This document shows, one piece after another, positions 22,214 to 33,185 of a stretch of DNA of 64,000 nucleotides. A program made the translations under genes and the position numbers. Origin of the DNA: Forficula auricularia (lineage: Eukaryota > Arthropoda > Insecta > Dermaptera > Forficulidae); assembly GCA_024734495.1 (NCBI GenBank), contig JALMQS010000821.1, positions 1-64,000 on the forward strand. The letters run 5' to 3'. Under the pieces are notes generated by a model that was not told the DNA's origin, searched no databases, and worked only from the letters and a program-made list of their open reading frames with translations. The first letter of the stretch is position 1. Every line of letters starts with the position of its first letter.

Positions 22214-25200
22214 CTAGGAGTGGATTTTCAAATGCCTTTCAAGTTTACTTTTAACTGCAAAACCCTTATCACATTGATCACAGCCGAAAGGCTTTTCGTC
22301 TGAATGAATAAATAAATGCCTTTTGAGATTACTTTTATCGGAGAAACGCATGTGGCAGTGATCACAACCGAAAGGTTTTTCGTCTGAATGAATAAGTAAA
22401 TGCCTTTTGAGTTTACTTTTTTCAGAGAAATGCCTGTCGCAGAGATCACAGACGAAAGACTTTCCGCCTGTATGACTAAGTAAATGGCTTTTGAGATCAG
22501 CTTTACGCGAGAAACGCTTCTCGCAGTGATCACAGACGAAAGAGTTTTCGTCTTCTGAATGAATAAGTATGTGGCTTTTGAGATCAGCTTTACGCGAGAA
22601 ACGCTTCTTGCAATGATCACAGACGAAAGGCTTTTCGCCTGTATGACTAAGTAAATGCCTTTTGAGATTGAACTTTCCTGAGAAACCCTTATTGCAGTGA
22701 TCACAGACGAAAGACTTTTCGTCGGTATGAATGAGTAAATGGCTTTGGAGATGAGATTTCTGTGAGAACCCCTTCTTGCAGTGACTACAGACGAAAGGCT
22801 TTTTGCCAGTATGATTAAGTAAATGGTTCTTGAGATTTCTTTTATATGAGAAACTCTTTTCGCAGTGATCACAAACGAAAGGCTTTTCGCCAGTATGAAT
22901 AATCATATGCCTTTTGAGTTTAGTTTTTTCGTAGAAACGCATGGCGCAGTGATCACAGACGAAAGGCTTTTCGCCGGTATGAATGAGTAAATGGCTTTCG
23001 AGATGAGCTTTCTGTGAGAACCCCTTCTCGCAGTGATCACAGACGAAAGGCTTTTCGCCGGTATGAATAAGTAAATGGCTCTTGAGATTACCCTTATATG
23101 GGAAACTCTTTTTGCAGTGTTCACAGACGAAAGATTTTTGGCCTGTATGAATAAGTAAATGCCTTTTGAGAGAATCTATTCGCGAGAAACGTTTAGCGCA
23201 GTGATCACAGAAGAAAGCCTTTTCGGCTGTATGAATAATCAAATGCCTTTTGAGATCTGCCTTCATCGAGAAGCCCTTATCGCAAAGACTACAAACGAAG
23301 GGCTTTTCCCCTGTATGAATTAATAAATGTCTGTTGAGAATACTCTTATTTGAAAAGCGCTTATCACAGTGATGACAAATAAATGGTATTTCATCAGAGG
23401 GATTTAACAAATGTTTGCTAAAATTATTTTGACCAGAGACTCTTTTGATACCATCATCACTCCTGTTTGGCTTGGTATTAGAATGAGTTCCCAAACTTTG
23501 ATTAGTTTCTTTTGATTTAAAATCATCTGGATCGTTAGGACAGGGTAAAGATGTTTTGACTTCTGGAGATTGATTATGAGCGGTCATTTTAGAAGCCTCC
23601 TCGTTCTGGGGGGAAATGGCAATACGAGGTTCCGGTTTGGTTTCATCACTGTAATTCAGATGGCTTTCGAAGAGTACTTCTTCTGAATGGCCTTCTTGTT
23701 TATGCCTTTCGAAATCAGACAATGATAGGAATCCAGACAAGCATTCCTCACAGAAATAATCTTCAGTAGTTTCAATCTTAGTTTTATTATCTGGAAAAAA
23801 ATAAATATATTGATGAGATTAATTTAGAGTTTGAAATTTAATATAGAGCAGTAAAGTTTATTGTAGGTTTGGTATTTTTATAATTAATATACAACAAATG
23901 AGTGTTTTATTTTTGAAGAATAGATGGATTTTTTTTCAAAAATTTTAAAGAACTCCGCGCTTCATATCGCCTATCTATCTATATATATATAAAAGCCATT
24001 GTCAGACAGTACCCGTGGCGCAGCAAGGAACATGTGGGAGAAAAAGCAACTAATATTCAATGACAGTTGTTATATTGTCAAATTTTACAAATAAAACATA
24101 TCTATTCTCTATATTATATATCTATAATATCTCTATATATTATATATATTCCTCTATATAGCTTAGAATATTAGATTTACGGCGTGTCTCATTTGAAATT
24201 TTAGTAGACAAATTTATTAATTTTAAATATATTATATATTAATATATATTTAATTTTTGGAAATAATTCATACCGCGAAAATTAATTTTTTTTTTTTGAA
24301 TTTAAGAAAAATATAAATTCTTAAAATTTTAGTAGACAAATTAATTTTAAAATATATATATATATTATATATATTTAATTTATAATATAAGTTTTAATGA
24401 GATATGATTTAATGGGATAATGAGATTAATTCTTAATTTATTACTGCGCGGGTCATTTGAAATTTTAGTAGATAAATTAATTTTAAAATTATTATATATA
24501 ATTAATTTAGAGACACTTTTTAGATAAATTTAAATATTGAAATGTATTATTAAAAAAGAAATAGGTTTCCAACCGATCGGGAATTTCGAGAGAAATGGTT
24601 GCATGCTCTAATAAAGTATTTATAAAGCATTTAATGATATTTTTTCATCTTTCTTTGATCAATATTCATTATTCAAAAAAATGTTTTTTTCAAAACATAT
24701 AATTACGGACAGCTAATAATCACATCTCGAGACGCTACCCACCAGGGCCACCAGTCCGGAGGGCCGAGCGGTGGCGGGAGTGCCGTACTGCTCGTATTTT
24801 AATAAAATAGTTAAGCTCTTCACTCAGGTGGCGTAATGCAAGATAAGCCTAAGAGATAAGTTATCGTAGAGATTTCCAATATGTCCTTTTTACAAACGAT
24901 CGAAAACGTTTTTTTTTTTATTAAAAAGCCTAACATTTCGGGAGAAATTCTCCCTTTATCGATGGTAATGAAAAATATCTAGTTGCTTCTAAAACATTAT
25001 GAGAGCAACTATAAACAAATAAATATATTAAAAATATACAATGATACAGATTTTCTTGGAGATACTCAATATAAAAAAATTAAGCTGACGTGTTCTAATG
25101 TGGCCATCAACTTGACTTTACCATACAACCTGGCCCCTAAAATTATTTATAATCATGTAGGGGGGTTAGTTTTTGCATTTTTTGACCTCTGGGGTCCCAC

Positions 25201-28200
25201 TGATTCAAGGGCGGATCCAGGAATTTTTTTATGTGGGGGGAGGGGGAGGGGGGTATATTAAAAAAAAATATAAGAATATACCAATATTTTTTTTTAGTAG
25301 GAAATTTAATTAATTAATGTTTATTTACAAGAAATACGCTTACATTCTAAAGAAATATTACACTTATACCAGGAGCGGTACAAGGCTTTCATTTTTAGGG
25401 GATCATGACCGGCGGAACCCCCCCCACCGGGAAATTTTAGAAATTTTGGACTTCAAAAGTATTTTTTAGAGGCGATTTTGATCCTATAAAATTAAAAACA
25501 AACAAAAAGAGCGCACGAAGAAGGGGAAAATATACAGTTTTACCTATTAAATGTATAATATAATATACTTTCACTATAGTTCACTAATTGAGTTCTTCAT
25601 ATTTATATACTAAGATTATAATGAAATTACTCATGTATATATTCGAATAAAATGATTGTTTGCATAGCGATTAATAATTATCATAACTTCAAGTGGCTTA
25701 GATAGAGTTTTTAATTATGTGGAATTTATGGTTAGGGGACAACATTTGGTGGCTGAAAAACCTCGAAGTTTTCGGATTTTTTATAGCTTTTCGCTTATAA
25801 CTCGAAAACAGAAAGAGGACAAAATTACGCGTCGATTGAAAAAAATAGAAAATTGGTCCAGTAGTTCGATTTTTTATGGGGATTCAAAAAACAGCCCCTG
25901 GAGCACTTTTGAATAGCCCTAAAACTCTCACTTTTTTCGATTTTTTCCCATTTTGACCATGAAGGAGCATGTTTTTGACAAAGCCGACTCTAAACTAGAT
26001 TAAATATGCTTCAATTGAAACAAAGTTTCATCTTAATTGGATAATGGTTACCCGTGCCGGAATGAGGTTGATGTTTTTAAAATATGCAATTTTTTGCAAA
26101 AAATCGCAGTTTTTCTTAGAAACTTGATTTCTATCTCTAGTCCAGGTAAATTACGATTTTAATAGGAAATAATTCCCGCCAAAGATTTTATTGCTGGAAT
26201 ACCTTTATTGGTACTCCAATATTACTACCCTAAGTTTTCCCCCAAATCTGTGTTGTGGAAATTTTTCTACGCGCCTCAAAATGAGAAAATTTCGGAGTTT
26301 TTTCGTTTTTTTTTGAATAACACAAAAACAACTTAACAAATCAAAAAAATATTTATTAGATAAATTAAACCTCTTTAAATTACAGGTAAAATGATAATAA
26401 TTTTATCTATTTAGGTTCATTAGAACTGGTACTAAATTCTGTCAAAAAACAGCCTCCGGGATCACTTTTGAATAGCCCTAAAACTCGTACTTTTTTCGAT
26501 TTTTTCACATTTTGACCATGAAGGAGCACGTTTTCGACAAAGACCACTCTATATATTTTTAAACTAGATTAAATTTGTTTGGTACAAGGGCCTATATTTT
26601 GATTTTTGGACTCTAAACCCCCCCCTCATTTTGGGCGGTTAGTTTTTGCATTTTTAGTTTTCTCGGGTCCCACTGATTATGTATACAAAATTTGGTTGAG
26701 TTTGCTCAAATGGCCTAGATTTTTAATTTTTAACCCCCCCCCCCTTAATTTTAGGTCGATATGCACCAAAATCTAATCAGCTCTTAATCTCAGTGGACCA
26801 AAACTACGTGGGAAATTTTGTTTCGATATTTACACTAGTTTTTGAGCTAGCTCGTCCACAAAAATTTGATAACGCACACTAACGGACAACCAGACGGACA
26901 GATTAACAGACATTTTGACAAAACAATTATTATAATTTTTTCAATGTGCACTTATTAAAGCTTTTTTGTAGAGCGAAATGCCATGGTTTCGCTCAATTTT
27001 TCTAATCAAAATAGTTTCAGCCGTTTTTTAAATATTTCGAAAAAAAGAAGGAAAAAAACAATTTTTTCATGCGGTTAAGTAAAAAATAAATATTTATGAA
27101 AAATTATTTCTCGCTAAAAATATCTGATAAATATTTAAAAAGCAATCTATATATATATATCTGATCTTTTGTTAATGGGCCATACCTAAAGCTAGTTTAA
27201 ACAAAGGACAAAAGAAAAGAGTAAGAATGTTGACCTTTGGGGAAAGTGGTAAAAAAATATTTCAAATGTGAATTTATTTAATTTGGAAAATAATGAGGAA
27301 TATTTTAAATAGAAAATGATTTAAATAGGAATCAATTTATAATTAAATAATATGAATCGAAGAAAATTTATGTTAAACGACAAAGGGAGAAAGTCTTATT
27401 TTTATCTAAATTGTAATTTGAAGAAAAGTTATAGGAGAATTCTCATAAGGTTGTTAATCAAATAAATGAACTTACCATCTGCTGATGTATTTAAACCCAA
27501 TTGAAATTTAATTTTTAAAATTAAATGTAATTTCCTATGTATACATTTCTTTTGATGTTTGTTCAGGAAGTGTTCACTAATGAACATAGTTTGGCAATCA
27601 CAGCATAAGAAATGGGGCCCTGAAAAAGAGAATATATTGCTATATAGTTAGATATAAATGTTTAAGGCCCTCATGTTCACTTGCGAGCGTGAATTTAAAT
27701 GAACCAATTCGTATTCGATTCGAATTATTATTATTTTATATATGGTATATCTGAGCCGTTTTCTGGCAATGGACCCCCCAGCCCCCGAACCAGATTTGAA
27801 TGGTTTGAAAAATATTGGTATATACACTCACCGGCAAAAAAAACGCAACACCTAATTTTTTTTTTTGTATTTATAATGTTTTACTTTTATAAAATCAATT
27901 TTTTAACAAAGGTAAAACATTTATATCATTTTTTAAGTCATTTTATATAACTTTAAACACTTTTAATCTATATTATTAATAATTTAATTACAATGCGCTA
28001 ACATTGTTTCCAAATATCAAATTTTGTTAAATTAGATTAAACAATACATTTTTTCCAGAAAATTAAATTTTGTGATTTTCAGTTGCGAAAAATCATTTAA
28101 AGATGAGCCTCTTGGTGATTATTTGTGATAATTAAGTGGGACAATTTACATTTATATTAGAACTTTTTTTAAAAAATAAACGGTACTTACGTATTAACGC

Positions 28201-29259
28201 CACCGCAGCTAGATTTGGCGGTTTTTAAATTTCGCCAATCTACACTTAAAGTTTGTTTGGGAACGCATTTTTTATCTAATCAAACCGAACATATTCAAGT
28301 TGTTTTTTGACAGAGGGGAACTGATTTATTCTATTTTATAATTTATCCCAAAAAGTTTAGGTGTAGATTGGCGAAATTTAAAAACCGCCAAATCTAGCTG
28401 CGGTGGCGTTAATACGTAAGTACCAAATAAAGTTTAAAGTAACATTTTTAAACTTTAATTAAAATTTGTATATTTAAAATTATCCTAGAAATTATATTAA
28501 TGATTTTTATATGTTCAAAGATAAATATTATAAAATTAAAATAAAAAAATTAAGTGTTGCGTTTTTTTTGCCGGTGAGTGTATGTTAATACCTACGCTCA
28601 TTTTATGTTTTTTAAATATTAAATTGATTTAAGTTTATAATATGATCGTTTTTAAAGTAATAGTTAAAAAGAAATATGTATATACTTTGGATGACCTCAA
28701 ATGAACTTAGACCAATTTCAGTCAAAAATGTGAAAATCATTCATTTATGAAATATGAAATATGGGATTTCAAATGAATCTAACCAATTTATTTATGAAAT
28801 TTTAATTAAATGAGTCAAAAAAACAAAATAAAAAGGCTTTATTTCAATATTCCTTCAGATAATAGCATTTAAATTTCTTTAATTACAATTTTATATTAAT
28901 ATAAATATAATATAGTGAATAACGAAACTGAACAGTTCATTATAATTAAACGAATTTATTTTTTTATTTAAAGCCAAAATAATTAATAATAAAATATAAA
29001 TAAAAATAAATTTATTAAAGGTAACCTTTTCAAGATTTTTATAATGTGCATAATTAGGATTCTGATCCATTCGAGGTAAGAATGAACTTTTTCTATTACT
29101 GTTTAATTTAAAACAATAAAAAAAAATTAACAATGTTCATTATAGATGAAAATTAATTATTGAATAAATAAACAAAACATTTTATTTATATTCCATGACA
29201 AAAGAAAACTAACCTGTATAAATTGGATATTTTTGTCCCAAGTTTGCAATTTCAGCCAT
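22214..29259 (-). CDS. C2H2 zinc-finger protein, gene B (three exons, 588 aa)
   Basis: Exons on -: 29259-29214, 27619-27476 and 23790-22214, with phase-1 GT/AG introns exactly as in gene A, total 588 codons and a stop. Exon 1 encodes MAEIANLGQKYPIYT. Exon 2 (144 nt) encodes the atypical C-C-H-x-C finger. Exon 3 encodes YFCEECLSGFLSLSDFERHK, a linker of about 90 residues and fourteen tandem C2H2 fingers. All fourteen show the Cys-Cys-His-His pattern; linkers vary between TGEKPF, TGQKSF, SDEKPF and one longer SEDENSF. The array length suggests sequence-specific DNA binding in the nucleus; no KRAB or BTB domain is seen. The array has expanded from about six fingers in gene A. Introns hold family B repeats, a mariner MITE and AT-rich repeats. 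Confidence 0.88.
23960..24560. repeat. AT-rich simple-sequence block in intron 2 of gene B
   Basis: Dominated by TATATA and ATTATATA runs, with a repeated phrase (gaaattttagtagacaaatt) at about 24197, 24327 and 24457, roughly 130 bases apart. No coding potential. Confidence 0.6.
25076..25215 (+). repeat. Dispersed repeat family B, 5' piece
   Basis: taagctgacgtgttctaatg, then ccatacaacctggcccc and a truncated continuation, matching the start of the copy at 39258. It resumes at 26570-27100, so the 1.3 kb between is likely an insertion or a mosaic of other repeats. Confidence 0.65.
25216..26569. other. Mosaic of repeats in intron 2 of gene B
   Basis: 25720-26110 resembles the long-inverted-repeat element at 6213-7957 (tttcgcttataactcgaaaa; ggttacccgtgccggaatga). 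A phrase around aatagccctaaaactc...gaccatgaaggagca occurs twice (25905 and 26470). No gene. Confidence 0.45.
26570..27110 (+). repeat. Dispersed repeat family B, 3' part
   Basis: Shares the phrases ttggttgagtttgctcaaat, gtcgatatgcaccaaaatct and gagcgaaatgccatggtttc with 39258-39945 and the complement of 42405-42866. It includes a GACAGA-rich run before the 3' end. No coding capacity. Confidence 0.7.
27825..28580. mobile_element. Tc1/mariner-type MITE
   Basis: Ends cactcaccggcaaaaaaaac and its complement are inverted repeats flanked by TA (27823-27824 and 28581-28582). The 756-bp interior has no transposase and carries a second, nested hairpin at 28182-28424. It lies in intron 1 of zinc-finger gene B, which spans 27620-29213. 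Confidence 0.8.
28182..28424. mobile_element. Nested hairpin MITE
   Basis: Arms of about 65 bases (ggtacttacgtattaacgcc and its complement) are almost perfect inverted repeats around a 100-base centre containing a tttgtttgggaacgcatttt phrase also seen near 19147. It sits inside the mariner MITE, so it is younger. Confidence 0.75.
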
Positions 29260-29929
29260 TATGGATAGTTTTTTCAAAGTTCAAACAAACACTTATACGA
29301 TAATAATATAGAATGGAATAGATTTTTAATTTAAAAAGTAAATATTATATACTTGAATAATAGTATACTCAGGGAGATGAGTATACTCGATAGGAAATAT
29401 CATAAATAAATATTCTTCCTTTATTTAGATGAGAGATGACATAGTAATAGAATGTTACCAGCGACCAGTGTTGCCACCGATTGAATTTATAAAACCACTA
29501 GCAGTGTTGCCATTGCCAAAGATTGAATTTATAAATCCGCTAGTTCGGTACCTTTAAAACGTTTACAATAATATATACAAGAAATAAACTGGATATCTAC
29601 TAAAGAAAATGGCTCAGACAAAGATGTATGCCTGAGTGATGTTATGTTTTCTCACCGCCAGGTTCGCTGTCATCAGTGTTCCCCCACCAGTTGAGCACCA
29701 TTATACCTTGTCGCGCTGAACTAATGAATATTAACTTGGCGCTAAATCATTATTTTTATATATATTATAATAAAAGAGAGCGGGAATTAAAATCGCTCAT
29801 TTGAAAATATATAGTTCATATAAAAGGAGTCTCATTAAACATACTTTTTCAATTGACACTGTTTTTATACAGCAATACTTTTGGCTGAACCGAAAATCAG
29901 ATGCCCTTATTTTTTTCTTCACTGAAATA
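29260..29929. other. 5' flank of zinc-finger gene B
   Basis: About 90 bases upstream of the start codon resemble the sequences upstream of genes A (8930-8997) and C (57620-57693), so the promoter-proximal region was duplicated too. The remainder is AT-rich. Confidence 0.5.
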
Positions 29930-30215
29930 CAAGAGTCCAAGGTGCTTTTTTCACTATTATTTTTATCCGACGATTGGCTGTTCGGTTTTCAATGTATGTT
30001 TGATTAGGAAAAAATGGGAGCCCCAAACACACCCCGCCCGACGATTGGCGGTTCGGTTTTCAATGTGTGTTTGATTAGAAAAAAAATGGGAGTCCAAAAC
30101 ACACCCCGTCCGGACTTAACATTCGGAGGTTCGGTTAATATATATTCAGTTCGGCTCGGTTGGGTTCGTATAGCTCCTTTTCGGGCTGGCCAACCGAACC
30201 GTCTAAATACCAGCA
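29930..30215. repeat. Tandem duplication and a small foldback
   Basis: A unit of about 75 bases (ggttcggttttcaatgt... through acacaccccg) is present twice in tandem near 29970-30120. It is followed by a sequence with ggttcggttaatatatattc and later ccaaccgaacc, similar to the centre of the foldback at 18779-19580. Confidence 0.6.
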
Positions 30216-30614
30216 CATATTCAGTTCTATTACGTGGTTTGATTTAATAAAAATATTGTAAATAATATTAATAATATTTATTATATTATTACAATATTAA
30301 TAATTACATTATTATTGACCTACTGCACTTTTAATTAAAAACCGATAATTATATTTTTAAATCCCCGGGTCAATATTCGTTGAGTGCTGCTCCCTGGGAG
30401 CGGTCAAATAACTAAGATAGGGGAGGAAGGAGTTGGTAGAGTGGGAGAACCGTTTTGACAACGGAATTGGCGCTTGAAATAACAGACCTTCTGCTTTGCT
30501 TTTACCGTTGTACAAAAGACTGGATTGATATTACTACTTTTACTCGAAAATTTCAAGTTAAAATAATAAAAGAATCATAGTCATATGATTTGAAAAAAGC
30601 GGCTTTTGAGCCAC

Positions 30615-30712
30615 CAGTGGTGGGGGTAGATAGGGACAGTGGTGGGGGTAGATAGGGACAGTGGTGGGGGTAGATAGGGACAGTGGTGGGGGTAGATAGG
30701 GACAGTGGGGGG
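30615..30712. repeat. 22-bp minisatellite
   Basis: Units starting at 30615, 30637, 30659, 30681 and (partial) 30703 repeat cagtggtgggggtagatagg plus ga. It ends 15 bases before a TATA box, so it may be part of the promoter it precedes. Confidence 0.9.
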
Positions 30713-30724
30713 TATAGTGTGAGG

Positions 30725-30775
30725 GCTATATAAGGGGGAAGGAGATATGGATAGAGGTCATTGTAACTCAGTCAG
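30725..30775 (+). promoter_or_regulatory. RNA polymerase II core promoter candidate
   Basis: TATATAAG at 30727-30734 and TCATTG with its A at 30760, 33 bases downstream, match the spacing of a TATA box and arthropod initiator. A second initiator-like TCAGTC is at 30768. Downstream are a short ATG frame (30810, 16 codons) and an AATAAA near 30855, which would also fit a U3-R-U5 layout of an LTR. It faces the 310-bp tandem array. Confidence 0.55.
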
Positions 30776-31059
30776 TGGCTTGTGAAACATCACCTGGGAA
30801 TGTTACAATATGGCTTCTGGACCTTCATCCATCCTCTCAGGTGACTCCACCCCTTACTAATAAACAACACTTCATCACTTATATTACTTTTAATAGCTGG
30901 GGTAACGGGTAGGTGTGTACTTCATTGTTCTTATAGATAAAGATGTACAGACCTACTTCAGGGCCTGGCCTCCCTCCCTACTTGAGCTCATGATTCTTTT
31001 TCAAGAGAATCATGTCCTGTCCCTAATCCTAACCAACCTCAATCCATGTTTTTAGAAAT

Positions 31060-32880
31060 CCTTATTCCTTCGAAATGTTTCGCGAGTATATTTTTACTTG
31101 AGTATAAGTGGGGTCCTGTACGGTCAAAGTATTCCAGGTCCAGACACGAGACGTTGGATGTTAAGGTAAGATATCTTTATAATACTCTATTCTTATAATT
31201 AAATAAGTAAGAAATATTCTAAATTTTTCAAGTACACTTTTGAGTTTTTCAAAAAAAAAAAAATATGAAATAAAATAAATAATATGTTAAATATAATTTT
31301 ATTATGACTATTTATATAGAAAAATACTTTAAATTCTCTAAATTATATTACTAATATTTTTCCTCTTTTTTCAGGTAGGTGCTCGCTCTTTTTAACCTTT
31401 TATCCATTTTCCCGTAAATTCCTTAGCCTTTCCTTCTCGAATCGGATCGCGAGTATATTTTTTATTGTGCGCGGGTGTCAATGTGTTACTGGAAAATCAG
31501 CATCCCAGGTCTAAACGCGAGACGTTGGCTGTTAAGGTAATATATCTATTTAATACTCTAATATTACTTTAAATTCACTATATTATTTTACTAATATTTG
31601 TTTTCTTTTTTCAGGTAGGTGCTCGCTCGTCCTACTAAAACTAACATTTAGATTAAGTATTTGATTTTCTTATTTTCTGGAAAATCAAATTCTTTATCTT
31701 TTTAACCTTTTATCCATTTTCCCGTAAATTCCTTAGCCTTTCCTTCTCGAATCGGATCGCGAGTATATTTTTTATTGTGCGCGGGTGTCAATGTGTTACT
31801 GTGGAATCAGCATCCCAGGTCTAAACGCGAGACGTTGGCTGTTAAGGTAATATATCTATTTAATTCTCTAATATTACTTTAAATTCACTATATTATTTTA
31901 CTAATATTTGTTTTCTTTTTTCAGGTAGGTGCTCGCTCGTCCTACTAAAACTAACATTTAGATTAAGTATTTGATTTTCTTATTTTCTGGAAAATCAAAT
32001 TCTTTATCTTTTTAACCTTTTATCCATTTTCCCGTAAATTCCTTAGCCTTTCCTTCTCGAATCGGATCGCGAGTATATTTTTTATTGTGCGCGGGTGTCA
32101 ATGTGTTACTGGGGAATCAGCATCCCAGGTCTAAACGCGAGACGTTGGCTGTTAAGGTAATATATCTATTTAATTCTCTAATATTACTTTAAATTCACTA
32201 TATTATTTTACTAATATTTGTTTTCTTTTTTCAGGTAGGTGCTCGCTCGTCCTACTAAAACTAACATTTAGATTAAGTATTTGATTTTCTTATTTTCTGG
32301 AAAATCAAATTCTTTATCTTTTTAACCTTTTATCCATTTTCCCGTAAATTCCTTAGCCTTTCCTTCTCCAATCGGATCGCGAGTATATTTTTTATTGTGC
32401 GCGGGTGTCAATGTGTTACTGGGGAATCAGCATCCCAGGTCTAAACGCGAGACGTTGGCTGTTAAGGTAATATATCTATTTAATTCTCTAATATTACTTT
32501 AAATTCACTATATTATTTTACTAATATTTGTTTTCTTTTTTCAGGTAGGTGCTCGCTCGTCCTACTAAAACTAACATTTAGATTAAGTATTTGATTTTCT
32601 TATTTTCTGGAAAATCAAATTCTTTATCTTTTTAACCTTTTATCCATTTTCCCGTAAATTCCTTAGCCTTTCCTTCTCGAATCGGATCGCGAGTATATTT
32701 TTTATTGTGCGCGGGTGTCAATGTGTTACTGGGGAATCACCATCCCAGGTCTAAACACGAGACGTTGGCTGTTAAGGTAATATATCTATTTAATACTCTA
32801 ATATTACTTTAAATTCACTATATTATTTTACTAATATTTGTTTTCTTTTTCAGGTAGGTGCTCGCTCAAACTAACATTTA
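31060..32880 (+). repeat. 310-bp tandem array with splice-site-like signals in each unit
   Basis: The marker atcggatcgcgag recurs at 31441, 31751, 32061, 32371 and 32681, exactly 310 bases apart, with a diverged unit before them (from about 31060). Each unit has a donor-like ctgttaag|gtaata and an acceptor-like ttctttttt(t)cag|gtaggtg. The implied introns are 31166-31374 (209 bp), 31537-31614, 31847-31924, 32157-32234, 32467-32544 (78 bp each) and 32777-32853 (77 bp). Implied exons are 232 bp (the first full one 162 bp). No frame over 60 codons is present. Units differ at only a few bases, except the first. It may be a transcribed non-coding satellite, the leader of a retroelement or a duplicated 5' exon. 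Confidence 0.75.
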
Positions 32881-32911
32881 TATTAAATGATTAAGTAGAA
32901 ATAATTAAATT

Positions 32912-32915
32912 AATT
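32912..32915. repeat. Target-site duplication of the LTR element (left)
   Basis: aatt here and at 37292-37295 flanks the two LTRs, the 4-bp duplication expected for a Ty3/Gypsy integrase. Confidence 0.75.
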
Positions 32916-33126
32916 TATAGAGGAGGGTTGCGGTAGGAATAACACTCTGATATATTATATAAATACTTGTTTATTGACTAGAAATAATACAGCAAAGGGT
33001 TGGAGTTGTTTGGGTGTTCGCTCGTTCGTGTCGCGTTGCAGACTGCCCCTCTGTCCGCCCAGGCTTGTGTGCCGGTGGAGACATCTGGTGGCGTTAGTGT
33101 ATGGGTGGCAAGTGCTGCCCACTACA
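32916..33126 (-). repeat. 3' LTR of the CsRn1-type element
   Basis: In element orientation it begins TGTAGTGGGC and ends CTCTATA. It carries AATAAACAAG-type sequence (complement of cttgtttatt, near 32968), a possible poly(A) signal. Only one difference from the other LTR (in the run cccctctg/cccttctg) was found. Confidence 0.9.
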
Positions 33127-33139
33127 CCACCCCCTCCCC
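33127..33139 (-). promoter_or_regulatory. Polypurine tract
   Basis: In element orientation GGGGAGGGGGTGG immediately precedes TGTAGTGG of the 3' LTR, the position where plus-strand DNA synthesis is primed. Confidence 0.85.
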
Positions 33140-33185
33140 AGAGCGATGGTCCCGGATGAGGAGGGCGATGACGGTTTGCCGACTC

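Noticed and set aside
22228..23124. Long second-frame readings on - inside the zinc-finger exon
   Set aside because: Shadow frames of the finger array (repeated CAC/GTG-type codons), no independent start or family.
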